Source: an uncultured Lachnospiraceae bacterium
GTDB taxonomy: Bacteria > Bacillota > Clostridia > Lachnospirales > Lachnospiraceae
Length of the DNA stretch: 19,280 nt
Reading direction: 5' to 3'
Assembly: GCA_947176785.1 (NCBI GenBank)
Contig: CAMWSA010000024.1
Location: forward strand, 1 to 19,280
In this document: in pieces, positions 5,861 through 14,135 of the stretch
Numbering within the stretch: the stretch's first letter is position 1
Layout of the letters: each line of letters starts with the position of its first letter
Translations under genes and position numbers: made by a program
The notes under the pieces: generated by a model
Seen by the model: only the letters and a program-made list of their open reading frames with translations
What the model was told of the DNA's origin: nothing
Database searches by the model: none

Positions 5861-7186
5861 TCACGGTCTCTTTCCCAGCGTCATACTCAACTCCACATCC
5901 GTGTATTTGCCGTTTATCAGACGGTTTACCACCATCGTCACCTCGGAGCCGGGGCCGTAATACTGCATTACATCCTGTAAATCCTCATAAGACGTGATCT
6001 TTTCTCCCTCAAAGCGGACAATGACATCACCGCCCAGCATACCCGCGTTGTCTGCTGCGGAGCCTATCTCCGTCTCCAAAACCAGCACACCCACCGGGAC
6101 ACCATAGAGACGGGAGAATTCCTCCGTCACGGTCTGCAGGCTGATGCCCATATAGCCGGTCTCTCCCTCTGCCACCTTGAAGCGGGTTTCCTTGGTCATC
6201 AGATTCTCTATAATAGGCCGGGCCGCAGAGATAGGGATTGCGAAGCCAATGCCATCCACATATTCTCCGCCGATCTTACTGGAGTTGATCCCGATTACTT
6301 CCCCGTTCATATTCATCAGCGCACCGCCGGAATTGCCGGGGTTGATGGCGGCATCGGTCTGGATAAAGCTGCCGGTAGATCCGTCGCTGAAATTTACCTC
6401 CCGGTTCAGGGCGCTGACCCAGCCGCCGGATACGGACTGCCCATAGCCCAAGGCATTGCCGATGGCTACCACCTGCTCGCCCAGCCGAAGGGATTCGCTG
6501 TCTCCCAGTTTTGCCACTGTAATGGCATTTCTGGTCTCTTCCTCCAGGCTCTCTACGGGAATCGCAATCACGGCCAGATCCATATCCGCGTCGCTGCCCT
6601 TGATCTGGGCCTCCGCAGTCTTGCCGTCAATAAATGTCACTGTCAGTTTGCTGGCCCCCTCCACCACATGATGGTTGGTCACCAGAATCAATTCCGTATC
6701 GCTCTGTGCCACAATGATGCCGGAGCCGCTTCCCTGTCTGTCCTCCGAATAGGTACGCCCCCAGAAATTGGATGTCTCCGTGTAATCCTTGACAATGGAG
6801 ACCATAGCCGGCATCACCTCCTCCACCATGTCAGACACGTCCGAACTGACGATACGCACGCCATCCAGGGCGGCAAGCTTCACATCGCTGGTGGGGGAAG
6901 GAGTGGGGATTGCCTGACTCACATTGTTCGTCTCCTGCGAAGAACGTCCGTAATCCAGTCCCGTGGCCTGCTGTACCGCATACAGCCCCAGGCCCCCAAA
7001 CAGCCCGAAGCAAAGGCCCATGCAGGCACAGAGCAGCAGCTTCCTTCCAACCCCGCCGGAATGTTTCTTCTTCTCCGGGTTTCCGGGCATATTGCCTGGA
7101 GCGCCCGGCCCTGCCTGGCCGCTTTGAAAGGTACCGGCAGTATGGTCGCCGGTACGGTCACCGGAATAAATTTCATTTTCGTACAT
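5861..7186 (-). CDS. htrA: HtrA/DegP-family serine protease, membrane-anchored, with PDZ domain
   Basis: Trypsin-like S1C protease of 441 aa. Residues 1-48 are a cytoplasmic Gly/Pro-rich tail, about 49-71 a single membrane segment, and 79-110 a Pro/Ser/Thr-rich linker. The protease domain carries His173 (TNHHV), Asp203 (DMDLAV) and Ser286 (GNSGG). One PDZ domain lies at about 345-435 (starting GYMGISL). This is the usual layout of Gram-positive HtrA, which degrades misfolded proteins on the outer face of the membrane. ATG at 7186 has AAGGAGGA at good spacing. The gene stands alone, 188 bases from glmS, with its own promoter and an 11-bp direct repeat at the -35 position; htrA genes are commonly controlled by envelope-stress two-component systems (CssRS, CiaRH), and the repeat agrees with this. 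Palindromic repeat R3 follows the stop codon directly. Confidence 0.95.
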   Translation of the reverse strand: MYENEIYSGDRTGDHTAGTFQSGQAGPGAPGNMPGNPEKKKHSGGVGRKLLLCACMGLCFGLFGGLGLYAVQQATGLDYGRSSQETNNVSQAIPTPSPTSDVKLAALDGVRIVSSDVSDMVEEVMPAMVSIVKDYTETSNFWGRTYSEDRQGSGSGIIVAQSDTELILVTNHHVVEGASKLTVTFIDGKTAEAQIKGSDADMDLAVIAIPVESLEEETRNAITVAKLGDSESLRLGEQVVAIGNALGYGQSVSGGWVSALNREVNFSDGSTGSFIQTDAAINPGNSGGALMNMNGEVIGINSSKIGGEYVDGIGFAIPISAARPIIENLMTKETRFKVAEGETGYMGISLQTVTEEFSRLYGVPVGVLVLETEIGSAADNAGMLGGDVIVRFEGEKITSYEDLQDVMQYYGPGSEVTMVVNRLINGKYTDVELSMTLGKRP

Positions 7187-7300
7187 AACAATTCCTCCTT
7201 ATACTGAGCTATTTTGAACCTCGCCGCTCCGGGCGGTTGCCTTACTTGCTCTTACAGTCGGCGCATTAGGAATCTCAATGTCCTTTACTGTATGTCACTC

Positions 7301-7336
7301 AGTATAATAGGCATTTGTGATCAAACTGTGATGAAA
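7301..7336 (-). promoter_or_regulatory. htrA promoter with an 11-bp direct-repeat operator
   Basis: Minus strand: a -10 box TATACT (7306-7301), or overlapping TATTAT (7309-7304). At the -35 position there is no good hexamer (ACAGTT); instead two direct repeats lie head to tail on the plus strand, TTGTGATCAAA (7315-7325) and CTGTGATGAAA (7326-7336), matching at 9 of 11 bases. Repeats one helical turn apart and covering a weak -35 are typical for OmpR-family response regulators that activate transcription. The regulator is not in the window. Confidence 0.5.
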
Positions 7337-7374
7337 CTATTAATGTCCTGTGAAAAAAATGAAAAATGCGCCGT

Positions 7375-9201
7375 TCACTCCACTGTAACCGATTTGGCCA
7401 GATTACGGGGTTTATCCACATCACAGCCCTTTCCCACTGCCACATAATAACCAAAGAGCTGCAGCGGGATTATTGCCAGGGAATTGGCAAAATAGGGATT
7501 GGTCTCCGGCAGATAGACACAATAGTCGCTGACCTTTTCCATGGCCTTATTCTCCTCGTTGGTCACCGCCATGACAAAGGCCCCCCTGGCCTTAACCTCC
7601 ACAATATTGCTGATGGTTTTCTGATAGAGCTTCGGCTGGGTGGACACAGCCACCACCAGCGTGCCGTCTTCGATCAGAGATATGGTGCCATGCTTCAGTT
7701 CCCCCGCCGCATAGGCTTCCGAATGTACATAAGAAATCTCTTTCAGCTTCAGAGACCCCTCCAGAGAGATGGCATAGTCAATCCCCCTGCCGATAAAGAA
7801 GATATCTTTGGCCCCCACATAGCGGTTGGCAAAACGCTGTATTTTCTCCTTCTGGCCCAGCAGCAGTTCAATCTGATCGGGAAGCCTGCGCAGGTCCCGG
7901 ATCAGTCCTGCGGCAACGTCATCGTCGATGGTGCCCCGCACCAGGCCGAGTTTGATGGCCAGCAGGTAGAGCGCAGCCAGCTGGGCACTGTACGCCTTAG
8001 TGGTGGCCACGGCGATCTCCGGCCCCGCCCAGGTGTACAGGCAGGCATCCGCCTCCCTGGCTATGGAACTGCCCACCACATTCACAATCCCCAATACCTT
8101 GTAGCCCATGGCCCGGGATTCCCGCAGGGCAGCCAGCGTATCTGCCGTCTCGCCGGACTGGCTGATCACAATGACCAGGCTGCCCTCGCCCATAAGGGGG
8201 TCCCGATATCTGAATTCACTGGCAACATCCACCTCCACCGGAATCCGTGCCAGGCCCTCAAGCACATATTTTCCCGTGACTCCCGCATGATAAGCGGAGC
8301 CGCAGGCCACAATGTGCAGTCTCTTCACCGCCGCCAGTTCCCCGTCCGTCATATGCAGTTCGTCAATTACCACCATATCCTCCTGAATCCGGGGAGAAAT
8401 GGTGTCTGTGATGGTCTTGGGCTGCTCATACATTTCCTTCAGCATGAAATGCTCATATCCGGCTTTCTCCGCAGCGTTGGCATCCCAGTCGATGGTGACA
8501 GGCTCCTTGGTAATCTCCTCCTCATCCACGGAGTAAAATTGCATACCCTCCCTGCCCAGCTTTACAACCTCCTGATTATCCACATAATATACGGTACGGG
8601 TGTACTTCAGAATGGCCGGCACATCGGAGGCAATAAAGCAGCCGTCAGAGGAGGCTCCCACGATCAGCGGACTGTCCTTGCGCACGGCATAAATCTCGTC
8701 CGGGTGATCCGCAAACAGTATTCCCAGCGCATAGGACCCCTCTACCCGGTGTAATACCTTTGTGATAGCCTCCAACGGATTGCCCTTATAATAGTAATCC
8801 AGCAGATGCGCCAGGACCTCCGTGTCCGTCTCCGACACAAAAGTGTAGCCCTTGCCTGTCATTTTCTTTTTCAGCGGTATATAATTTTCGATAATGCCAT
8901 TGTGAACCACGGCGATGGTTTCCGCCGTATTCATATGAGGATGAGAGTTGGTGTCACTGGGAGCGCCATGGGTGGCCCATCTGGTATGCCCGATTCCCAT
9001 GTATCCCTCCATGGTCTCGCCGCCATGAGTCAGATTCTCCAGCACCTTCAGACGTCCCACAGCCTTGCGCATCTGAATTTGCTGCCCGTCAAAAACAGCC
9101 ATTCCCGCCGAGTCATACCCCCTGTACTCCAGCTTGGACAAGCCGTCCAGGATAATGGGGGCCGCCTGTCTGCTGCCAATGTATCCTACAATTCCACACA
9201 T
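7375..9201 (-). CDS. glmS: Glutamine--fructose-6-phosphate aminotransferase (isomerizing)
   Basis: Makes glucosamine-6-phosphate from fructose-6-phosphate and glutamine, the first committed step to UDP-GlcNAc for peptidoglycan and other envelope polymers; cytosolic. Full length at 608 aa. The N-terminal glutamine amidotransferase domain starts with catalytic Cys2 (MCGIVGYIG) and has HTRWATHG at 72-79. Two SIS sugar-isomerase domains follow, with CGSAYHAG at 300-307 and SQSGET at 347-352, and the C-terminus ends KPRNLAKSVTVE as usual for GlmS. The start ATG at 9201 has GGAGGAAG upstream. The 137-base gap before it holds repeat R4 but nothing like the glmS ribozyme core, so the ribozyme control found in many Firmicutes seems absent. 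It lies downstream of a glycosyltransferase gene and may be read with it, since no clear promoter is visible. Confidence 0.97.
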   Translation of the reverse strand: MCGIVGYIGSRQAAPIILDGLSKLEYRGYDSAGMAVFDGQQIQMRKAVGRLKVLENLTHGGETMEGYMGIGHTRWATHGAPSDTNSHPHMNTAETIAVVHNGIIENYIPLKKKMTGKGYTFVSETDTEVLAHLLDYYYKGNPLEAITKVLHRVEGSYALGILFADHPDEIYAVRKDSPLIVGASSDGCFIASDVPAILKYTRTVYYVDNQEVVKLGREGMQFYSVDEEEITKEPVTIDWDANAAEKAGYEHFMLKEMYEQPKTITDTISPRIQEDMVVIDELHMTDGELAAVKRLHIVACGSAYHAGVTGKYVLEGLARIPVEVDVASEFRYRDPLMGEGSLVIVISQSGETADTLAALRESRAMGYKVLGIVNVVGSSIAREADACLYTWAGPEIAVATTKAYSAQLAALYLLAIKLGLVRGTIDDDVAAGLIRDLRRLPDQIELLLGQKEKIQRFANRYVGAKDIFFIGRGIDYAISLEGSLKLKEISYVHSEAYAAGELKHGTISLIEDGTLVVAVSTQPKLYQKTISNIVEVKARGAFVMAVTNEENKAMEKVSDYCVYLPETNPYFANSLAIIPLQLFGYYVAVGKGCDVDKPRNLAKSVTVE

Positions 9202-9224
9202 ACTCTCTTCCTCCTAGTTTTACA

Positions 9225-9324
9225 TGCACGATTGGTTGGATTTTCCTTCCTGTACATCACATCTGTCCTGATGCTGCAACATTGTGACGTGCGGAAACGG
9301 GAAAATCTATCCACCGTTCCTATA
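9225..9324. repeat. Dispersed palindromic repeat, copy R4
   Basis: Left arm GGATTTTCCTTCCTG (9238-9252) and right arm GGGAAAATCTATCCACCG (9299-9316) face each other around inner arms containing CATCACA and TGTGACGTG. The outer right flank (CCGTTCCTATA) matches the flank of R3 (CCGTTCGCAAGTATA). It fills nearly all of the gap between the glycosyltransferase stop (9339) and the glmS start (9201), so it would lie in the glmS leader. Confidence 0.7.
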
Positions 9325-9338
9325 ACTCTACAACTCCG

Positions 9339-10334
9339 CTACCGCATCTCCTGCTCCGTCTTGCCGTAACCCCTGGCCGCATCAATACCGGCCACATCCC
9401 TGCGCCGGTCCTCGTGTATCCAGTACTCCCTGTTGGCCGTGCATCTCTGCACCAGCTTCCGGGGCAGCTTCCGATAATGTTTTCCCAGCCAGTACCCCAT
9501 ATATTTGCAGCCGCTTTGCAGAAACAGGCCCGGAAGCTTTCGTCTCTGCCTCTGCCGGCACAGATATGCGGCGGCTCCCCGGACACTGCGTAAGCCCTCC
9601 CCCTCCGACGGCACATCCCGGAACACCTCCGGATGATCCGCCTGTGACACTCCCATATCAAAATTCCTGCGAAAATACTGTCCACAGGTATAATTGTGAG
9701 AATGGATCACTTGAGCATCCGCCGCATAGGCGATTCGATACCCTGCCTGTATGGCCTTCGCCGCGTAAAGCATATCTTCATTGAAAATGGCATGCCTGAC
9801 AAAGCCCCCCAATTCCTCATAGATATCCCGCCTGTACGCACAGCATACATTGGAGCAGAAATATGTTTTGATCCCCATTTCGGGCAGATCCTCCAGAGAC
9901 TTCACGCGGGAACTCTGCGGATAGTTATACCCCCTCATATAGGTCTCCACCGGCCCGGCATCCGCCGCCGGGAGCTGCCGGGCATAGGCCGCCGCCACGC
10001 CCTCCGCCAGCGCCGCCGTCAGGGCCTCAACTAATTTACTGTCCGCCGGCATGGCGTCCTGGGTCATCATTATGAACACCTCCGCATCGGATCTGGCGAC
10101 TCCGCCGGCCCGGGTGCGGCCATGATCAAATTCCTTTTTTGACAGATGGGAAACCACTACCTGTTGGTGCTGTTCCAGAAACTTGGTGCCATAGATCAGC
10201 TGCTCAAAATATTTTTCCTCTGTATTCATAATTATGATACGCCGGACAGGAACCGTCTGTGTTTCCAGCTTCTCTATCAGCTGGAAAAAAGACCGGTCCG
10301 GCTTATATACAGGAATGATGGCATCTACCTTCAT
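9339..10334 (-). CDS. Family 2 glycosyltransferase (rhamnosyltransferase-like)
   Basis: A 331-aa GT-A fold enzyme predicted to transfer a sugar from a nucleotide-sugar to a lipid-linked glycan at the inner membrane face. It begins with the GT2 strand MKVDAIIPVYKP, has HGRTR at 71-75, a metal-binding DXD-type site TQDA at 91-94, and an acidic catalytic pair in FNEDML (Glu186-Asp187). HGRTR plus TQDA is the pattern seen in many rhamnosyltransferase-annotated GT2 proteins. The last ~100 residues are basic with no clear membrane helix. ATG at 10334 has AGGAGAGG upstream at slightly long spacing. It lies between the LCP gene and glmS; a hairpin separates it from the LCP gene. Acceptor and sugar cannot be read from the sequence. 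Confidence 0.88.
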   Translation of the reverse strand: MKVDAIIPVYKPDRSFFQLIEKLETQTVPVRRIIIMNTEEKYFEQLIYGTKFLEQHQQVVVSHLSKKEFDHGRTRAGGVARSDAEVFIMMTQDAMPADSKLVEALTAALAEGVAAAYARQLPAADAGPVETYMRGYNYPQSSRVKSLEDLPEMGIKTYFCSNVCCAYRRDIYEELGGFVRHAIFNEDMLYAAKAIQAGYRIAYAADAQVIHSHNYTCGQYFRRNFDMGVSQADHPEVFRDVPSEGEGLRSVRGAAAYLCRQRQRRKLPGLFLQSGCKYMGYWLGKHYRKLPRKLVQRCTANREYWIHEDRRRDVAGIDAARGYGKTEQEMR

Positions 10335-10384
10335 ATTGCTTATCCTCTCCTGCTCCCTGTTTTATACTCACGAGCAATTCGATT

Positions 10385-10414
10385 TTTGGAGAATCTCAGC
10401 GTTCGTCAGTATCG
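10385..10414. repeat. Dispersed palindromic repeat, half-copy R5
   Basis: GGAGAATCTCAGCGTTCG followed by TCAGTATCG (10388-10414) matches the right arm of R3 (5824-5850) at 21 of 27 bases. Only one outer arm is left; the rest of the element is missing. Located upstream of the family 2 glycosyltransferase gene at 9339-10334. Confidence 0.55.
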
Positions 10415-10438
10415 TGTGCAGCCCAAACACACATTGAA

Positions 10439-10464
10439 CGGGGGAGCTTGTGTCAGCTCCCCCG
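10439..10464 (-). terminator. Hairpin terminator after the LCP gene
   Basis: CGGGGGAGCT (10439-10448) and AGCTCCCCCG (10455-10464) form a perfect 10-bp GC-rich stem with a 6-base loop, starting 6 bases beyond the LCP stop codon on the minus strand. The following bases TTCAATGTGTGTTT are only moderately T-rich, so termination may be partial and leave some read-through into the glycosyltransferase gene. Confidence 0.65.
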
Positions 10465-10470
10465 CATACC

Positions 10471-11604
10471 CTACTGATTCAGATAAGGACTGGTATCAGA
10501 CTTGATAATATCACTGTATTTTTTCACTTCCTGCGTCACCTGGTACTCTTCATCCCCGAACAGGAACTGATGCAGCCAGATCACATTGGACTCCAGATCC
10601 AGCGGGATAACACAGCTACCGGTAGCCCCGATGGTTCCGGTGGTACGCATCCCCTCCGTGGGGAACCCGCCCTCGTCTACAATCCGGTAGTTGTTGATAT
10701 TGTTGATCATTGTCAATATATCATCCGACTTAATAGAAGTATACACGTTGTTCATAACCTTTGTAAAGAGGTTTGCCAGCGTATTTATATCCGCTTTCTT
10801 CGCCTGGTCCTCTATAGCCTGCAGAACCGTCCTCTGGCGTTCCGTACGCTTGAAGTCATCTCCCCTGGTATACCGGATACGGCAATAGGCCGCCGCCTGC
10901 AGGCCATCCAGCAGCTGATAGCCTGTTTCCGTCACCGGGTTATAGTCGTCCATGCTTCTGCCAGGCATGGTGTCGCGGATAATGCTGGCCTGGTAATTGT
11001 TCAGATGGGTGATCTCTTCATTGGTCTCTACGTCAATCCAGACACCGCCCAGGCCGTCCACCACGTCGATCACCGCCTGATAATTCACCGTCACGAAATC
11101 CTTGATATCCAGATCCAGATTCATGTTCAGCATGGCAATCGCCTGCTCCGCGCCGCCGTTCTTGTATGCCCCGTTGGCCTTTCTGTACTTGTCGCTTCCG
11201 ATATTCAGATAGGTGTCACGAAAGACAGATACCAGTTTAATCTCCCCTGTGTCCTGGTTGATGGAGGCGATCATCATACTGTCACTGCGGCTGCTCTTGT
11301 ATAACTCGGCGGAGTTTACGGCATCCAGCCCAAACAACGCGATATTCCAGTAGCCCTTCATAACCGGGTCTTCCTTCACCGCGTCATTCACCACAAACCC
11401 TTCCTCCGAAGGTTCATACAGAAGAGGCCCTCCCGCAACGCTGCTGCCTTCCTCCGTATTCTCCCCCCCTGTCACCTGAAAGACCTTCACCACTACCACA
11501 AGCATTACCAGAATCACCAGGATCTCCAGGGAAAAGATGATGATCCGCGAAATCTTCTTGGACTTTTTTGATTTTCCCTTTGTTTTGTTTGCTTTTGTCG
11601 CCAT
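10471..11604 (-). CDS. LytR-CpsA-Psr (LCP) family cell-wall polymer ligase
   Basis: LCP enzymes move finished anionic polymer or capsule from its undecaprenyl-pyrophosphate carrier to peptidoglycan, outside the membrane. The protein is 377 aa: a Lys-rich cytoplasmic tail (1-19), one membrane segment (about 20-42), an acidic linker, then the LCP domain (about 85-270). Conserved pyrophosphate-binding residues are present: Arg106-Ser-Asp108, Arg129-Asp130 (VFRDTYL) and the CRIRYTRGDDFKRTERQR stretch at 241-258. ATG at 11604 is chosen because AAGGAGAAAG lies just upstream; an ATG 16 codons earlier lacks a ribosome site. It follows the sugar-phosphate transferase gene by 62 bases with no terminator, so the two are likely co-transcribed. 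Context supports attachment of the polysaccharide made by the neighbouring enzymes. Confidence 0.93.
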   Translation of the reverse strand: MATKANKTKGKSKKSKKISRIIIFSLEILVILVMLVVVVKVFQVTGGENTEEGSSVAGGPLLYEPSEEGFVVNDAVKEDPVMKGYWNIALFGLDAVNSAELYKSSRSDSMMIASINQDTGEIKLVSVFRDTYLNIGSDKYRKANGAYKNGGAEQAIAMLNMNLDLDIKDFVTVNYQAVIDVVDGLGGVWIDVETNEEITHLNNYQASIIRDTMPGRSMDDYNPVTETGYQLLDGLQAAAYCRIRYTRGDDFKRTERQRTVLQAIEDQAKKADINTLANLFTKVMNNVYTSIKSDDILTMINNINNYRIVDEGGFPTEGMRTTGTIGATGSCVIPLDLESNVIWLHQFLFGDEEYQVTQEVKKYSDIIKSDTSPYLNQ

Positions 11605-11666
11605 ACTCTTTCTCCTTACCTTCCGTAACATGATATTGCGCGCCCCGGGCACGCTCCCGAAGCCTG

Positions 11667-13076
11667 TTAATAGGCATTCTTATTGACAAAGCCTGTGAAA
11701 AACGTCAAAAAGATTATCTTTATGTCAAAACCAATGGTCCAGTTTTCAATATAATAGATATCGCAGTCAATCCGCTTCTTGATGGAGGTATCTCCCCTGA
11801 AACCGTTGACCTGGGCCCATCCCGTGAGACCGGGACGCACCTGATGCTTTACCATATACCGGGGGATCTCCTCCCGGAATCTCTCCACAAAAAGCGGCCG
11901 CTCGGGCCTGGGCCCCACCATGCTCATATCGCCTTTCAGGATATTGAACAGCTGCGGAAGTTCGTCGAGGCTGGTTCTGCGCATAAGCTTGCCGATGCCG
12001 GTAACTCTGGGATCGTCCCGCACCGTCCATGCCTTTTTCTCCTCCTCCTCGGACTGCTGTTCCATACTGCGGAATTTATACATATAAAAGGGTTTGCTAT
12101 GCAGGCCCACCCGTTCCTGCCGGAAGATAACGGGGCCGGGGCTGCTGATCTTCACCAGGGCCGCAAGGATCAGCAAAAGCGGGGACAGCAGCACAATGCC
12201 GCAGGCGGAGCCGATCACGTCCATCGTACGCTTGATCACCTTGTTGCTGTTGCTGGACAGCGGCACATAACGGATATTGATTACCGGCAGTCCCATCAGA
12301 TCCTCCGTATAAGGTCTGGTGGGGATCATGCTGTTATAGTCCGGGATAAATTTTGTGTGTACGCCGGATTTCTCGCAGACATTCACCACATGCTCCAGAT
12401 TGTCATAGTCCTTCAGGGCCAGGGCGATGGCAACCTCATCCAGTTCGCTCTGGGGCAGGATGACCTCCAGATTGGCCAGCCTGCCCAGCACTTTAACCCC
12501 TTTGTACAGAGTACCGGCAGGGACCGTATCATCCAGGATCCCGGCAATCTTATATCCCCACTGCGGGTTCCACAGGAGCCTGTCTATATACTGCTCCGCC
12601 GCCCGGGAATATCCAACCACCAGCACATGCTTTAAATTGTATCCCTTCCTGCGGATGGTGCGCAGCATCGAACGCAGCACCACCCTGCTTAAGCAGGTAA
12701 AAAAGATGTTGAGCATATAGAACAGGAACATCATCCACCGGGAATAGTTGATCTCCCGGATCACCACATACAGGATGATAATATAAAAAGCTATGCCCAG
12801 TGTGTTGGCCTGAAAAATGGCAGCGAACTCATGCCGCCGTTTCACCGTCCTCTTGGGACCATATACATTACAGAGAAAATACAGGATCACGTAGCCCGGG
12901 ACCAGAAACAGCAGCACCATAAAATAGTCCCGCACGGGCAGCACGCCCACCTCGGGAGAACGGCCGTCAATAATATAAATTTTGATAACATAAGCCAGCG
13001 CATAGGAAGCCACGGTAATTATGACATCCATCAGCACATGTAGCCTGTTAAATACCTTCTGGTTATCCTTAATCAT
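11667..13076 (-). CDS. Polyprenyl-phosphate sugar-1-phosphate transferase (WbaP/EpsL-type)
   Basis: Initiates a polysaccharide by moving a sugar-1-phosphate from a UDP-sugar to undecaprenyl phosphate in the membrane. 469 aa with the full architecture of large bacterial sugar transferases: four N-terminal membrane helices (about 13-36, 51-72, 88-108, 113-133), a Rossmann-like CoA_binding_3 domain (about 148-265, starting HVLVVGYSRAAEQYI), a fifth hydrophobic segment (288-310) and the catalytic domain. Catalytic signatures: FRQERVG (318-324), KFRSM (334-338), the Asp-Glu pair in TSLDELPQ (368-375), GPRPE (388-392) and PGLTGWAQVNG (415-425). ATG at 13076 has GGAG upstream. Substrate (galactose, glucose or an acetamido sugar) is not predictable. 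It is the key marker that this cluster makes a lipid-linked surface polymer. Confidence 0.95.
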   Translation of the reverse strand: MIKDNQKVFNRLHVLMDVIITVASYALAYVIKIYIIDGRSPEVGVLPVRDYFMVLLFLVPGYVILYFLCNVYGPKRTVKRRHEFAAIFQANTLGIAFYIIILYVVIREINYSRWMMFLFYMLNIFFTCLSRVVLRSMLRTIRRKGYNLKHVLVVGYSRAAEQYIDRLLWNPQWGYKIAGILDDTVPAGTLYKGVKVLGRLANLEVILPQSELDEVAIALALKDYDNLEHVVNVCEKSGVHTKFIPDYNSMIPTRPYTEDLMGLPVINIRYVPLSSNSNKVIKRTMDVIGSACGIVLLSPLLLILAALVKISSPGPVIFRQERVGLHSKPFYMYKFRSMEQQSEEEEKKAWTVRDDPRVTGIGKLMRRTSLDELPQLFNILKGDMSMVGPRPERPLFVERFREEIPRYMVKHQVRPGLTGWAQVNGFRGDTSIKKRIDCDIYYIENWTIGFDIKIIFLTFFTGFVNKNAY

Positions 13077-13120
13077 ATGGCATCACTCCGTCAGGTCCTC
13101 AAGTCTCTCTGATCTTCTTT

Positions 13121-13149
13121 ATTCTACATGAATCCCAACGCGGAAACAA
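13121..13149 (-). promoter_or_regulatory. Possible promoter of the sugar-1-phosphate transferase gene
   Basis: Minus strand: -35 TTGTTT (13149-13144), 17-base spacer, -10 TAGAAT (13126-13121), 45 bases before the start codon and overlapping nothing coding. The -35 box is weak (3 of 6), so the gene may instead be read through from the glycosyltransferase gene that ends at 13151. Confidence 0.35.
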
Positions 13150-13150
13150 C

Positions 13151-14119
13151 TTAAGATTTTATGAAGATGCGGACAAGGTCCAGCCAGAGCATGCCCTGAA
13201 TGCGGCAGTAATGCCCCAGGTTCCGCCACGCAAAACGCACCCTGTGACTTTTCCCGGCGCTGCCAAAACACCTGACAATTCCTTCTGCATATCCTTTTAC
13301 ATATAGCATGCCCATTTTTTTCTTGGCAAAGAAGGCAGTTTTTATACAAAATCCCAAAAAGAGCAGTGGAAAATTCAGTAAAATCTGCAAAAACGGCATA
13401 TTTTTTCCAATCATATACGCATTGTTGGCAGAGGAGAGCTTCACTTTGAAGGCATTGTAGCGGGAGCCGGATACGGCGCTCCCCGCATGAAGCACCCGGG
13501 CCCGGGGTTCATACACATTGTGCCAGCCATGGATCAGGGCCCGATAGCCGATGTCTATGTCTTCCAGATAGGCAAAATGATTTTCGTCAAAGCCCCCCAG
13601 GGAAAGCACTGCCTCCCGGCGGTACAGGGAGGCGCCGCCGCAGGCCGCAAAAATCCGCACGGGCTTTATATAGCGTTCCGCAGGCTCCCCCTTTCCCCGG
13701 GCATAGGCCCAGCCCAGCGCATTGTAGCGGTCTCCCGCATCGTCTATCCGCGATTCGTCCCGCATGGACAGCATCATGGGACTGACAGAAAAAATCCGCC
13801 CGTCAGACTCCATACGGTTGAGCAGCGCCGCGACAAATCCCGGCCTTGCCACCGTATCGTTGTTCAGCAGCAGGACATAGGGTGTGTCCGCCGCCCGGAT
13901 TCCCACGTTGACGGCGTGGCAGAAGCCTGTGTTCTCCGGCAGCGCAATAACCTTCACCTCCGGGTACTCCTGCCGGATGATCTCCAGGCTGCCGTCCGTG
14001 GAGCCGTTGTCCACCACCAGGACGGTATGCAGGGCCTCCTGCTGCCCCTGAAGACTGTCCAGACAGGCGCGAATATAATCTTTTCCCTGATAATTGGGAA
14101 TAATCACTGTGACCTTCAT
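13151..14119 (-). CDS. Family 2 glycosyltransferase
   Basis: Predicted to add a sugar to a lipid-linked glycan at the inner membrane face. 322 aa: GT2 start MKVTVIIPNYQG, nucleotide-binding VVDNGSTDGS (35-44), PENTGF (61-66), a DXD-type metal site LNND (85-88), and the acceptor-side acidic motif in AYLEDIDIGYRA. This set resembles the WbbL/rhamnosyltransferase-like GT2 subgroup. The C-terminal ~80 residues contain a hydrophobic stretch (LLNFPLLFLGFCI) followed by basic helices, suggesting membrane attachment. ATG at 14119 is preferred because AGAGGT precedes it; an in-frame ATG at 14137 has no ribosome site and sits inside a hairpin. It lies 74 bases before the sugar-1-phosphate transferase gene with no terminator between, and is separated from the next glycosyltransferase upstream by a hairpin array. 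Confidence 0.92.
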   Translation of the reverse strand: MKVTVIIPNYQGKDYIRACLDSLQGQQEALHTVLVVDNGSTDGSLEIIRQEYPEVKVIALPENTGFCHAVNVGIRAADTPYVLLLNNDTVARPGFVAALLNRMESDGRIFSVSPMMLSMRDESRIDDAGDRYNALGWAYARGKGEPAERYIKPVRIFAACGGASLYRREAVLSLGGFDENHFAYLEDIDIGYRALIHGWHNVYEPRARVLHAGSAVSGSRYNAFKVKLSSANNAYMIGKNMPFLQILLNFPLLFLGFCIKTAFFAKKKMGMLYVKGYAEGIVRCFGSAGKSHRVRFAWRNLGHYCRIQGMLWLDLVRIFIKS

Positions 14120-14135
14120 TTTTACCTCTGCCTGC

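Noticed and set aside
7366..8754. 462-codon open frame on the plus strand opposite glmS
   Set aside because: Antisense shadow of a full-length, strongly conserved glmS; no ribosome site or domain, and the composition is that of reversed GC-rich codons. The same holds for the plus-strand frames at 4207-5505, 1792-2514, 10450-11304, 11844-12635, 14968-15771, 16414-17349 and 17969-18718.
9202..9338. glmS ribozyme
   Set aside because: No ribozyme-like core or pseudoknot pattern seen by eye; the space is filled by palindromic repeat R4. A covariance search was not possible.
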